Shown here: positions 1-9,953 of the stretch, piece after piece
Numbering within the stretch: the stretch's first letter is position 1
How the letters are laid out: the number at the start of each line of letters is the position of its first letter
NCBI RefSeq assembly: GCF_029051685.1
Contig: NZ_JAACFT010000015.1
Span: forward strand, 1 to 64,000
Origin: Bradyrhizobium sp. CSA207
GTDB lineage: Bacteria; Pseudomonadota; Alphaproteobacteria; Rhizobiales; Xanthobacteraceae
Length of the DNA: 64,000 nt
Reading direction: 5' to 3'
The notes under the pieces: generated by a model
Seen by the model: only the letters and a program-made list of their open reading frames with translations
Database searches by the model: none
Told to the model about the DNA's origin: nothing
Program-made: the position numbers and the translations under genes

Positions 1-816
1 GCCCTGGATCATCATGCCCATATCGCCATCGATGAAGCGCTTCAGGTTGGTGGCATAGGGTTGGGCGCCGATGTTGGGATCCATCCAGTCGGAGATCTTG
101 CGGGCCTGTGCGAAAGCGGCCTTTATCTCGGGACCCTCGAGGGCTTTCTTGTCGAGATTCATGATGGCTGCGCGGTATGCAGCGGGGCTGATGCCGGCGA
201 GAGAGGCTTCGAATTTCTGCCCGTCGTCGGGGCGGGTGCCGCCGTTGGCGATGGGATATGCAATTCCGCCCGCTTTCATCTTTTCGGCAAGCTCGTTGAA
301 GTCAGCCCAGGTAACGGGGATCTTGTCGGCCTTGGCTTTGTCCATCGCGCGTTTGGAGAGAAACAGCATGTTGGTGCTGTAGATCTGCAACGGCAATGAA
401 ATCCACTTGCCCCCCGGCTTATGCAATCGTGCAAGGTCTGGAGCGACAACCTTTTCGTAGCCGGCGGCGGCGACAAGGGCGTCCAGATTAACGGTCGGGG
501 CGATCTTCGACCAGGCCGCAATCTCGGGGCCCTTGAGTTGCGAACAGGCCGGCGGATCGCCGGCTATGATCTGTGCACGTAGCTTGTTCATCATCTCGGT
601 GGTGAACCCGGGGACGGGCGAGTGCTGCCAAGTCCCGCCCTTCTCCTCGAATTTTTTGCCGAGCGCGGTGATAGCCGCCCCATCGCTTCCTGCGGACCAT
701 TGCGAAATCACGGTCAGGCGCGGCTTGACCGCGCTTTGCGCGCGGGCAAATGCCGGCAGCGCGAGCGCGGCAGCAGATCCAGCGAGCAGACGACGCCTTG
801 TTGTTGTGATTGGCAT
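1..816 (-). CDS. ABC transporter extracellular sugar-type substrate-binding protein (3' end outside window)
   Basis: The gene runs leftward from an ATG at 816 and is still open at base 1, so 272 N-terminal residues are visible and the C-terminus is missing. The protein opens with a twin-arginine/Sec-like signal (RRRLLAGSAAALALPAFARA), followed by a bacterial family 1 extracellular solute-binding fold of the UgpB/MalE kind; 'VISQWSAGSDGAAI' and 'NGGTRPDDGQKFEAS' fit this family. It should bind a sugar or polyol in the periplasm and deliver it to membrane permeases, probably encoded just beyond the left edge. It lies directly downstream of the ROK repressor gene on the same strand, which suggests a repressor-controlled uptake operon. 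The ligand cannot be deduced. Confidence 0.85.
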   Translation of the reverse strand, partial: MPITTTRRRLLAGSAAALALPAFARAQSAVKPRLTVISQWSAGSDGAAITALGKKFEEKGGTWQHSPVPGFTTEMMNKLRAQIIAGDPPACSQLKGPEIAAWSKIAPTVNLDALVAAAGYEKVVAPDLARLHKPGGKWISLPLQIYSTNMLFLSKRAMDKAKADKIPVTWADFNELAEKMKAGGIAYPIANGGTRPDDGQKFEASLAGISPAAYRAAIMNLDKKALEGPEIKAAFAQARKISDWMDPNIGAQPYATNLKRFIDGDMGMMIQG

Positions 817-874
817 GGCAAGTTCCTCCCGGTGTGAACTCTTGGCGCCTTGAAGCCGCGCGGCGCAGGGCGTG

Positions 875-2047
875 TCAGGCGGCCTCCGTCGATGCCGCCG
901 GCATACCGCCGCGGCTGGCCAGACAGAACGCGGCGAAGGCGAGGGCTGCCTGCGGATCGTTGCCGGTCGAGGGCGGCACGAAGGCGAGGGATACCTGTGC
1001 CAACGTCCGCCCGCCCAGCAGGCAGGCGTCGATCCCCTCGACCACGGCGCTGCGATCGTCCTCGGAGAGAAGCGACGGCCAGCCGCTCATTGCGACGCCA
1101 TTGCATGGCCTGACATTCAATGTGTTGCCGATCGCAAGGCCGAGCCGGAACAGCCGCCGGCGCAATTCCTGACGCACCCGCGACGAGATCGAGATCCTGT
1201 TCACCCACTCGCTGCCGATCTGGAGCAACTCGGCTTCCGCGACGCCGAGAACCTCGGCGAGGGCGGTAAGCGACGTATAGGCCTCGACGCAGCCATGATG
1301 TCCGCAGCGGCAACGCGGTCCCTCGGGCCCGAACACCATGTGGCCGAGCTCGACCGGTTGCAGGGCATCGGCCTCGGCCGGATCATCCATCCAGGCGCCG
1401 GCAACGCCGTGGCTGACAAACACAAAGAGATGCGCGCCGCTGAATGGATAATTCTCCGTGCGGAAGCGATGGAAGGTGGCGCGCGCAACGACCGAATTGG
1501 TGAACTCGACCGGCACGCCGGCAAACACCTCGCCGAACATGGCGCTGATATGCCTGACGTCGCAGGGAATGATCGGGTTGCCTGATGTGCTCAACCGGCC
1601 GAGGCCCGGAATGGAGACGCCGATCTGCGCCAGGGTGATGCGGCGAAGCCGGGTCGAGTCGCGCAGCAATGTCAGCGCCTCGCGGAACGCCCGGCCGACG
1701 GTCTCGACTGTTGGCGTCTTCGGCAGCGGCACACGTTCGGTATAGTGCAGCTCGCCCGACAGGCCGCCAACGCCGATGCTGAGCCACTGAGTGGTCAGCT
1801 CGAAGGCCGCGAGCGCCACCGAGCCATCAAGTGACACGTGGCCCGTCGGGCCGCCGACATAGGGGGCGGGGCGCCGCACTTCCTCGATCAGGCCTTCGGC
1901 CTTTAGATCGAACAGGATGCGCGACAGACTCGCTTCCGACAGGCGGACAGCCTTGGCCAGCGGCGGCCGAAATGAGCCGCCGGACTGGAGCAAATGAGTC
2001 AAAATGGCAGCGCGCGTCTGCCGCCGACTTCTCGGCTGCTCCGGCAT
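875..2047 (-). CDS. ROK-family transcriptional regulator
   Basis: The product has an N-terminal winged helix-turn-helix (about residues 5-60, including RRQTRAAILTHLLQSGG) followed by a ROK sugar-kinase-like domain. The ROK zinc-binding signature is clear as CRCGHHGCVEAYTS. The family usually represses sugar uptake or catabolic genes and releases DNA on binding a sugar. An ABC sugar-binding protein gene follows 58 bases downstream on the same strand, which fits local repression. Three in-frame ATGs exist (2065, 2053, 2047). I chose 2047 because an AGGGA motif lies just before it and because a palindrome overlaps the 2065 codon. If 2065 is used the protein has 396 residues instead of 390. Confidence 0.86.
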   Translation of the reverse strand: MPEQPRSRRQTRAAILTHLLQSGGSFRPPLAKAVRLSEASLSRILFDLKAEGLIEEVRRPAPYVGGPTGHVSLDGSVALAAFELTTQWLSIGVGGLSGELHYTERVPLPKTPTVETVGRAFREALTLLRDSTRLRRITLAQIGVSIPGLGRLSTSGNPIIPCDVRHISAMFGEVFAGVPVEFTNSVVARATFHRFRTENYPFSGAHLFVFVSHGVAGAWMDDPAEADALQPVELGHMVFGPEGPRCRCGHHGCVEAYTSLTALAEVLGVAEAELLQIGSEWVNRISISSRVRQELRRRLFRLGLAIGNTLNVRPCNGVAMSGWPSLLSEDDRSAVVEGIDACLLGGRTLAQVSLAFVPPSTGNDPQAALAFAAFCLASRGGMPAASTEAA

Positions 2048-2063
2048 TTCCATCCCTGTCGTC

Positions 2064-2084
2064 ATTCTTACTTAGTGTAAGAAT
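2064..2084. promoter_or_regulatory. Palindromic operator candidate for the ROK regulator
   Basis: Perfect 8-base arms ATTCTTAC and GTAAGAAT flank a 5-base spacer at the extreme 5' end of the ROK regulator gene. AT-rich palindromes of this type are typical ROK operators. The position suggests autorepression, and possibly control of the downstream ABC binding-protein gene. Seen directly as an inverted repeat; its function is inferred. Confidence 0.5.
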
Positions 2085-2202
2085 TTGCGCGCGGAGCGTT
2101 TCGCCTGTCAAGCGTTAGCCGGCGCGATGCAGCGACTTGTTGTTGTGCATGGCAGCAAATCGGAACGCGGTTGGTGTGCACCAGCAACCCAAATGTCTCC
2201 GC

Positions 2203-2238
2203 AAAACAAAAACGGCGCCATCATATGAGATGGCGCCG
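2203..2238 (-). terminator. Rho-independent terminator of gltA
   Basis: A perfect 10-base stem (CGGCGCCATC / GATGGCGCCG, 2213-2238) with a 6-base loop lies 24 bases beyond the gltA stop. Read on the minus strand it is followed by a T-rich tail (complement of 2203-2212), the classic intrinsic terminator layout. Confidence 0.8.
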
Positions 2239-2262
2239 CTTCGAAGGCCGTGATGGCTGAGT

Positions 2263-3567
<1,305 letters not shown>

Positions 3568-3712
3568 CAGAGGTCCCCGATGTATGGTGAAACGGGCCGG
3601 ACCCGGAAGCCCCCGATGAGATGACGGGGCAGGCCGGATATTCCAGAAGGTACGGCGAAGATGGGTATATTATTGCTGTGTGCGCTGCAAGATGGCGCCG
3701 CGCATGGTCGAC

Positions 3713-5149
3713 TTATGTCGTAGCTTGGTCCTTGGCCTGATCCATGAGCCGGCCCAGGCTCTCCTGCCGTCCGAGCACGTCCAAAACCTCGAAAATCCCC
3801 GGCGATGTCGACCGTCCGGTCAGCGCCGCCCGCAGCGGCTGGGCGACCGCACCGAGCTTGAGACTATTTTCCTCGGCAAACGCGCGCAGCGCCGCCTCCG
3901 CGTTGGCCGCGCTCCAGCTCTCGACATTCGCCAGCGCGGAATGAAGCTGACCGATCAGCTTGCGGTTCTCCGGCGTCAGCAGCGCTGCCGCCTTGGGATC
4001 GAGCTCCAGCGGCCGGTCGGCGAAGATGAAATAGGCGCCGTCGATCAGCTCGATCAACGTTTTGGCGCGCTCCTTCAGGCTCGGCATGGCCTTGAGCAGC
4101 TGCGCGCGCGTGGTGTCGTTCAACTTGGCCTTGAGCTCGCTGCGGCCGGGAACATGGTCGAGCACGTCCTCGAACATCCTCACGAGTGATTGATCGTCGG
4201 CGTGGCGGATGTAGTGGCCGTTGAGGTTTTCCAGCTTGGCGAAGTCGAAGCGCGCGGCGGCGCGGCCGACCGTGGCAAGGTCGAACGCCGCGATCATCTC
4301 CTCGGTCGAGAAGATCTCCTGGTCGCCGTGGCTCCAGCCGAGGCGGACGAGGTAGTTGCGCAGCGCGGCCGGCAGGTAGCCCATGGCGCGGTAGGCATCG
4401 ACGCCGAGCGCACCGTGGCGCTTGGACAGCTTTGAGCCGTCCGGACCGTGGATCAGCGGGATGTGGGACATGTTCGGCAGCACCCAACCCATCGCATCGT
4501 AGATCTGCTTCTGGCGCGCGGCGTTGATCAGATGATCGTCGCCGCGGATGACGTGGGTCACCCCCATGTCGTGGTCGTCGACCACCACCGCGAGCATGTA
4601 GGTCGGGTTGCCATCGCCGCGCAGCAGCACGAGGTCGTCGAGGTTCTCGTTCTGCCAGACCACGCGGCCCTGGACCTGGTCCTCGATCACGGTCTCGCCG
4701 GTCTGCGGTGCGCGCAGCCGGATCGTCGGTTTCACGTCGGACGGAGCCGATGCCGGATCGCGGTCGCGCCACAGGCCGTCATAGAGCCGGGTGCGGCCCT
4801 CCGCGCGCGCCTTCTCGCGCATCGCGGTGAGCTCCTCGGCGGTGGCGTAGCAGCGATAGGCCTTGCCCTCGGCAAGCAGCTGCTCGGCGATCTCGCGGTG
4901 ACGGGCAGCGCGGCTGAACTGGTAGATGACGTCGTCATCCCAGCCGAGCTCCAGCCATTTCAGCCCGTCGAGGATAGCGCCGATCGCGGCCTCGGTGGAA
5001 CGCTCGCGGTCGGTATCCTCGATCCGGAGCAGCATCTTGCCGCCGTGCTTCTTCGCATAGAGCCAGTTGAACAGCGCCGTGCGGGCGCCCCCGATGTGGA
5101 GGAAGCCGGTCGGGGAGGGTGCAAAGCGTGTGACGACGGAATCGGTCAT
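3713..5149 (-). CDS. gltX: Glutamyl-tRNA synthetase
   Basis: A class I aminoacyl-tRNA synthetase of 478 residues that charges tRNA-Glu. The HIGH-type motif appears as APSPTGFLHIGGARTALFNW near the N-terminus and the KMSKS-type motif as GSKLSKRHGALGV near residue 245. The anticodon-binding region occupies the C-terminal third. Many alphaproteobacteria use a non-discriminating GluRS plus GatCAB for Gln-tRNA. A GlnRS gene lies head-to-head next door, so indirect Gln-tRNA synthesis may be dispensable here, but this cannot be settled from the window. The 143-base divergent gap to glnS should contain both promoters. Confidence 0.97.
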   Translation of the reverse strand: MTDSVVTRFAPSPTGFLHIGGARTALFNWLYAKKHGGKMLLRIEDTDRERSTEAAIGAILDGLKWLELGWDDDVIYQFSRAARHREIAEQLLAEGKAYRCYATAEELTAMREKARAEGRTRLYDGLWRDRDPASAPSDVKPTIRLRAPQTGETVIEDQVQGRVVWQNENLDDLVLLRGDGNPTYMLAVVVDDHDMGVTHVIRGDDHLINAARQKQIYDAMGWVLPNMSHIPLIHGPDGSKLSKRHGALGVDAYRAMGYLPAALRNYLVRLGWSHGDQEIFSTEEMIAAFDLATVGRAAARFDFAKLENLNGHYIRHADDQSLVRMFEDVLDHVPGRSELKAKLNDTTRAQLLKAMPSLKERAKTLIELIDGAYFIFADRPLELDPKAAALLTPENRKLIGQLHSALANVESWSAANAEAALRAFAEENSLKLGAVAQPLRAALTGRSTSPGIFEVLDVLGRQESLGRLMDQAKDQATT

Positions 5150-5292
5150 TCTTGGCAGGGCCTATGCATTGGAGGCGGTGGTATATAACAGGACCGGTGC
5201 ATAACTAAAGCCCGCTGGCGGATCTGCTAAGGCCTTGGCTCAGCCTCCCGAATTTGGCAGAAGGACCGCTGATTTCCCTACAGGATTTTCGG

Positions 5293-6972
5293 ATGAGCAC
5301 AGAACCGGTGGCGACTGAGGTTGGGCGCGATTTCATTCGCGACATCATCCAGGCCGACCTCGACCAGGCCAAATACAGGGAGATCGTGACCCGGTTCCCG
5401 CCGGAGCCGAACGGCTACCTGCATATCGGCCACGCCAAGTCGATCGCACTCAATTTCGGCATCGCCCAGGAGTTTCCGGGCCGCTGCCATTTGCGCTTCG
5501 ACGACACCAACCCGGTCAAGGAAGAGCAGGAATTCATCGATTCCATCCAGGCCGACGTGCACTGGCTCGGCTTCGACTGGGGCAAGAACCTGTTCTTTGC
5601 CTCGGACTATTTCGACCGCCTGTACGAATGGGCGGAGCAGCTGGTCCGCGACGGGCTCGCCTATGTCGACGACCAGACCCAGGAGGAGATCCGTACCTCG
5701 CGCGGTACGCTGACCGAGCCGGGCAAGAACTCGCCGTTCCGTGACCGCACGGTTGAGGAAAATCTCGACCTGTTCCGCCGCATGAAGGCGGGCGAATTCC
5801 CCAACGGCGCGCGCGTGCTGCGGGCGAAGATCGACATGTCGGCGGGCAACATCAACCTGCGCGATCCCGTGCTGTACCGCATCCTGCATGCGCATCATCC
5901 GCGCACCGGTGACAAATGGTGCATCTATCCGAGCTACGACTACGCCCACGGCCAGTCTGATGCGATCGAGGGCATCACTCACTCGATCTGCACGCTGGAG
6001 TTTGAGGATCACCGGCCGCTCTATGACTGGTTCATCGAAAAGCTGCCGGTGCCGTCGAAGCCGCATCAGTACGAGTTCGCGCGGCTGAACCTGACCTACA
6101 CGCTGCTGTCGAAGCGCGTGTTGACCCAGCTTGTGCGCGAGGGCCATGTCGCAGGCTGGGACGATCCGCGCATGCCGACCATGGCGGCCATGCGCCGCCG
6201 CGGCGTGCCGCCGGCCGCGCTGCGCGAGTTCGTCAAGCGTATCGGTGTGGCGAAAGCCAACAGCGTGGTCGACGTCGGCATGCTCGAGTTCTGTATCCGC
6301 GAGGAATTGAACCGCACGGCGCAGCGGCGCATGGCGGTGCTGCGGCCGCTCAAGGTCGTGATCGAGAACTATCCGGAAGGGCAGGTCGAGGAGCTCGACG
6401 CGATCAACCATCCGGACGATCCGTCAGCGGGGACGCGAAAGATCGCGTTCGGCCGTGAGCTCTATATCGAGCGCGACGACTTCATGGAGAACCCGCCGAA
6501 AAAGTTTTTCCGCCTGTCGCCGGGCAACGAGGTGCGGTTGCGCTATGCCTATTTCGTCAAGTGCACCGGCGTGATCAAGAACAGTAACGACGAGGTGGTC
6601 GAGCTTCGCTGCACCTACGATCCCGCGACCAGGGGCGGCAACGCGCCCGACGGCCGCAAGGTCAAGGCGACCATGCACTGGCTGCCGGCGGCCACGTCCA
6701 AGCCGGCGGAGATCCGCATCTACAACCAGCTGTTCTCGAACCCGAGCCCCGATGCGGCGAACTTCGCCGCCGATCTTAATCCGCAGTCGCTGGAGATATT
6801 GTCTGACGCGCGGATCGAGGCATCTGTTGCCGAGAGCAATGCGACCGAGCCCATGCAGTTCGAGCGTCAGGGCTATTTCGTCCGCGACAAGGATTCGACG
6901 CCGGGCAAACCGGTGTTCTCGCGAACGATCGGTCTGAGGGATACGTTTGCAAAGGAAGTCGCGAAGGGCTGA
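5293..6972 (+). CDS. glnS: Glutaminyl-tRNA synthetase
   Basis: A class I synthetase that attaches glutamine directly to tRNA-Gln. The 559-residue length matches bacterial GlnRS. Motifs seen are the HIGH region FPPEPNGYLHIGHAKSIALN, the tRNA-acceptor-binding segment LEFEDHRPLYDWF, the KMSKS variant LTYTLLSKRVL, and a C-terminal two-beta-barrel anticodon domain (from about residue 345). I placed the start at ATG 5293 (MSTEPVATEVGRDF). A TTG at 5254 would add 13 residues without family support. GlnRS is patchy in alphaproteobacteria and is considered of gammaproteobacterial/eukaryotic origin, so this gene is an ancient acquisition. A decayed NTF2-like gene starts 8 bases after the stop. Confidence 0.96.
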   Translation: MSTEPVATEVGRDFIRDIIQADLDQAKYREIVTRFPPEPNGYLHIGHAKSIALNFGIAQEFPGRCHLRFDDTNPVKEEQEFIDSIQADVHWLGFDWGKNLFFASDYFDRLYEWAEQLVRDGLAYVDDQTQEEIRTSRGTLTEPGKNSPFRDRTVEENLDLFRRMKAGEFPNGARVLRAKIDMSAGNINLRDPVLYRILHAHHPRTGDKWCIYPSYDYAHGQSDAIEGITHSICTLEFEDHRPLYDWFIEKLPVPSKPHQYEFARLNLTYTLLSKRVLTQLVREGHVAGWDDPRMPTMAAMRRRGVPPAALREFVKRIGVAKANSVVDVGMLEFCIREELNRTAQRRMAVLRPLKVVIENYPEGQVEELDAINHPDDPSAGTRKIAFGRELYIERDDFMENPPKKFFRLSPGNEVRLRYAYFVKCTGVIKNSNDEVVELRCTYDPATRGGNAPDGRKVKATMHWLPAATSKPAEIRIYNQLFSNPSPDAANFAADLNPQSLEILSDARIEASVAESNATEPMQFERQGYFVRDKDSTPGKPVFSRTIGLRDTFAKEVAKG

Positions 6973-6980
6973 GGGACGTG

Positions 6981-7373
6981 ATGCCAGACGAAGCCGATGA
7001 CATCGTTTCCGCCATCATCGCGAAATGGTGCGCCGGCTTCGCCAAGCTCGACGCTGCGGCCCTCTCTTCGCTCTATGCGGCGAACGCGTTCTTCTTCGGC
7101 TCCAACCCGAAGCTCTATCGGGGGAGGGACGGCGTTGCCGACTATTTCAATGGCCTGCCGCGCTGGAGTTCGGCGAGCGCGGTCTTTTCCGAAGTGCAGG
7201 TGGCGTAAGCCGGCCCAGACCTCATCAACATGGCCGCGATCGCCTCGTTCGGCCTCGGCGAGGAAGGTCCGCCGCTGTCGGTGAAGATCACCTGGGTGAT
7301 CAATCGCGAGGACGGCGACTGGAAAATCGCGAGCCACCACGTGTCCTCAAAGATCCCACTGATCGAGCGATAG
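6981..7373 (+). pseudogene. NTF2/SnoaL-like protein gene interrupted by an in-frame TAA
   Basis: From ATG 6981 (or the adjoining GTG 6978) the frame encodes a typical small NTF2-like fold start (DDIVSAIIAKWCAGFAKLD, SSLYAANAFFFGSNPKLYRG). It then meets TAA at 7206-7208 and continues in the same frame for 54 more codons to TAG at 7371. The downstream part (SVKITWVINREDGDWKIAS) is the expected C-terminal half of the same domain. Together they would make a 130-residue protein of normal length. NTF2-like proteins bind small ligands or act as enzymes of diverse function, so no substrate is suggested. The only lesion is the single stop codon, so this is a recent nonsense pseudogene, a sequencing error, or a readthrough case. 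Confidence 0.82.
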
Positions 7374-7378
7374 GCCTC

Positions 7379-7477
7379 GTCATTCCGGGATGGCCCGAAG
7401 GGCCGGGCCCGGAATCCATAACCCCGATCGGTGGTTATGGATTCCGGGCCCGCGACTTCGTCGCGCCCCGGAATGAC
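7379..7477. repeat. Complex intergenic palindrome (Bradyrhizobium-type repeat)
   Basis: A nested inverted repeat sits between the NTF2-like remnant and the glutamine synthetase gene. The inner arms (7405-7423 and 7433-7451) are 19 bases and perfectly complementary around a 9-base loop. The outer arms CATTCCGGG and CCCGGAATG close the unit. It can act as a bidirectional transcription barrier between the convergent genes. Elements of this look recur in Bradyrhizobium intergenic regions. Confidence 0.8.
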
Positions 7478-7507
7478 GGTGAATACCACTCCTTTTCAAC
7501 TTCCCGT

Positions 7508-8938
7508 CTAGATGTCGTAGTAGAGATGAAACTCGTAAGGATGCGGTCGCAGCCGGATTGCGTCGATCTCTTTCTTTCGCTTGTAGTCGATCCAGGTCTC
7601 GATCACATCGGCGGTGAATACGTCGCCGCGCAGCAGGAATGCGTGATCGCGCTCAAGCGCGTCGAGCGCCTGGTCCAGCGATCCCGGCGTCGACTTCACC
7701 TCCTTCGCTTCGGCAGGCGGAAGGTCGTAGAGGTTCTTGTCAATCGGGCTGCCCGGGTCGATCCGCTTGTCGATACCGTCGAGGCCGGCCATCAGCATTG
7801 CGGCAAAAGCCAGATAGGGATTGCAGGAGGGATCGGGCGAACGAAATTCGACGCGCTTTGCCCGCGGGTTCGGCGAATACATTGGAATCCGGCAGCAGGC
7901 CGAGCGATTGCGCTGGGAGTAGACCAGGTTGATTGGAGCCTCATAGCCCGGCACCAGACGTCGATAGGAGTTCGTCGTCGGGGCGCAAAGCCCGCACAAC
8001 GCCCACGCGTGAGTCAGGAGCCCGCCGATGTAGTAGCGGGCGAGCTCGCTCAGCTGGGCGTAGTCGTCCTTGTCGTAGAACAGGTTGGTCTCGCCCTTCC
8101 ACAGACTTTGATGAACGTGCATGCCCGACGCGTTGTCCTCGAACAGTGGTTTAGGCATGAAGGTGGCCGTCTTGCCGTGCTGATGCGCGGTGTTCTTGAC
8201 CACGTATTTGTAGATCATCAAGTTGTCGGCCATGCGGGTGAGAGTGGTGAAGCGCATGTCGATTTCGTTTTGGCCGCCAGTTGCGACCTCATGGTGATGA
8301 GCTTCGATCTGGATTCCGAGCTGCTCCATCGTCAGCACCATTTCAGTGCGTAGCGCCTGCATGCTGTCGGTCGGGGGAACGGGAAAATATCCCTCCTTCG
8401 GGCGCGGCTTGTGAGCCAGATTCGGCTCTTCGTCCTTGCTCGTGTTCCAGCTGCCTTCGCTGGAATCGATTTCATGCAAGGCGTAATTGATCCCCTGACC
8501 GTAGCGCACGTCGTCGAAGACGAAGAACTCCGCTTCCGGCCCGAAATAGCTGGTATCGGCGCGCCCGGCGCTGTTGAGGTGGGTTTCGGCCTTCTGGGCG
8601 ATGTAGCGGGCATCCCGGCTGTAGGACTGGCCGGTCACGGGGTCGCGGATGTTGCAGATGAGGACCAGCGTCTTTGCCGGACTATAAGGGTCGACGAAGG
8701 CCGTCGTCGGATCGGCGACGACGAGCATGTCGCTTTCCTGGATCTCCTGGAAGCCGCGGATAGATGAACCGTCGAATCCAATACCCTCGTCGAGAGCATC
8801 GACATTCACTGCGCTCGGCGGGACCGAAAAATGTTGCCAAACCCCCGGCAAATCGGTGAACCGCAGATCGATCATCTGGACCTTCTCGTCCTTGATGGCC
8901 TTCACGAGATCTTCGGCTGTCGCGCATTTTGGAACCAT
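7508..8938 (-). CDS. glnA: Type I glutamine synthetase (probable second copy)
   Basis: Forms glutamine from glutamate, ammonia and ATP; GSI enzymes are cytoplasmic dodecamers. The 476-residue length is right for GSI. Motifs seen are GIGFDGSSIRGF, the glutamate/ATP loop MPKPLFEDNASGMHVHQS, APTTNSYRRLVPGYEAP, and the adenylylation-region tyrosine in NLYDLPPAE. Control by GlnE adenylylation is therefore likely. Rhizobial primary glnA usually follows glnB (PII); no glnB is present here, and the segment 'VYSQRNRSACCRIPMYSPN' departs from the usual rhizobial RNRSASIRIP form. I therefore infer a paralogue. The gene stands alone on its strand, and a large palindrome follows its stop. Confidence 0.93.
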   Translation of the reverse strand: MVPKCATAEDLVKAIKDEKVQMIDLRFTDLPGVWQHFSVPPSAVNVDALDEGIGFDGSSIRGFQEIQESDMLVVADPTTAFVDPYSPAKTLVLICNIRDPVTGQSYSRDARYIAQKAETHLNSAGRADTSYFGPEAEFFVFDDVRYGQGINYALHEIDSSEGSWNTSKDEEPNLAHKPRPKEGYFPVPPTDSMQALRTEMVLTMEQLGIQIEAHHHEVATGGQNEIDMRFTTLTRMADNLMIYKYVVKNTAHQHGKTATFMPKPLFEDNASGMHVHQSLWKGETNLFYDKDDYAQLSELARYYIGGLLTHAWALCGLCAPTTNSYRRLVPGYEAPINLVYSQRNRSACCRIPMYSPNPRAKRVEFRSPDPSCNPYLAFAAMLMAGLDGIDKRIDPGSPIDKNLYDLPPAEAKEVKSTPGSLDQALDALERDHAFLLRGDVFTADVIETWIDYKRKKEIDAIRLRPHPYEFHLYYDI

Positions 8939-9103
8939 GGCTTCGCTCCCAGATCAGCGTCCTGAGATCGCGTTCCGTTCGGCCGCGGCCGAGCGGCTTG
9001 CGACGGACAGTGGTCCACGTTCACAGTCGGCGTGGCGCCAGCCTTAAGCCCGGCATGGCGCGGTACTCGCGGTCAGGCAGCCTTTGCACGCGTGCCGGCA
9101 GCC

Positions 9104-9286
9104 TCAGCTTTGATGTGGTCCGCGCATCAGCTTCATCGCGTCTTCGATATGCCGCCAGGTTCTTGCCAATTCGAGCTCGCCCTTCTGCTCGAGATCGATG
9201 GCGTTCTGAGCGGCTTCGGCGATGGCTTTGGGGCCATGTGCTTCCAGTAACTGCCGAGCGTAGTCGTGGATTTCCATTTCTCGCAT
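9104..9286 (-). CDS. Small conserved hypothetical protein (60 aa)
   Basis: A short soluble protein starting MREMEIHDYARQLLEAHG, chosen at ATG 9286 because a GAGGAAG ribosome-binding site stands just upstream. It looks wholly helical and charged (AIAEAAQNAIDLEQKGELELA), with no membrane segment or recognised domain. Similar short proteins with an HDYARQL-like start occur in Bradyrhizobium genomes, without a known role to my knowledge. It stands alone between the glutamine synthetase and SPW genes. Confidence 0.62.
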   Translation of the reverse strand: MREMEIHDYARQLLEAHGPKAIAEAAQNAIDLEQKGELELARTWRHIEDAMKLMRGPHQS

Positions 9287-9527
9287 GGCGTCATCTTCCT
9301 CATGCTGGGCGCAAACTGGCGCGCCGAGAACGGTCGATATTGACACCCGTCAAGCATCGGTAGTCTGCATCCTGGTGCGCCGCACTCGCAAGGGCCTTTC
9401 CGCGGCACAGGCAGCCAGGATTGGGCGCCGGCTCTTGGATCGGTAGTCGCGGCAACACAACGCAGGCTGGACGGATGCTTCTTGAGCGCTGCGTCCCCAT
9501 ATAAATGTGAGAAGGGAGGTGAGCATC

Positions 9528-9890
9528 ATGCGTATCCAACATTGGCAAGACGCTGTCAGCCTGCTGGTGGGCGTATGGCTGGTCCTGTCGTCCTTTGTCC
9601 TGGGTCTATCCGGGGCAACTGTCTGGTTCACCATCGCACTCGGGCTCGGCGTCATGCTGTTTGCCGTAGAAGCCTTTGTCGTCCCGTCCTACCTGGAAGA
9701 ATGGGGCGAAATGCTGCTGGGCCTGGCTCTGGTGGTGGCGCCTTGGTCCATTGGTTATGAGTCCGCATCCGCCACGGTGAGCAGCGTATCGTCGGGCCTA
9801 TTGGTGATCTTGCTCGCTGGTTGGGAATTGACGACCGATCGCGACGTCACCGCCTGGTGGCGCGATCACTGGCATCACCGAGCCAGCTGA
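9528..9890 (+). CDS. SPW-repeat integral membrane protein
   Basis: A 120-residue protein with four predicted membrane helices forming two similar halves. Each half carries a version of the W-x-L-[SP]-[PS]-W/F-x-[LI]-G motif (WLVLSSFVLGLS and LVVAPWSIGY), the signature of the SPW repeat family. The family has no assigned biochemical function. A strong GAAGGGAGGTGAG ribosome-binding site precedes ATG 9528, which decides the start over an upstream in-frame codon at 9507. The C-terminus is a short charged cytoplasmic tail rich in Trp and His (WWRDHWHHRAS). Confidence 0.85.
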   Translation: MRIQHWQDAVSLLVGVWLVLSSFVLGLSGATVWFTIALGLGVMLFAVEAFVVPSYLEEWGEMLLGLALVVAPWSIGYESASATVSSVSSGLLVILLAGWELTTDRDVTAWWRDHWHHRAS

Positions 9891-9953
9891 GAAGGGAGCC
9901 AGTCCGCTCTTCTCCGACCGCCATCGCTGGCGGCCGGAGGAGAGTTGATTACG

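Noticed and set aside
5278..6411. 377-codon frame antisense to glnS
   Set aside because: Shadow of the synthetase. No plausible start signal or domain.
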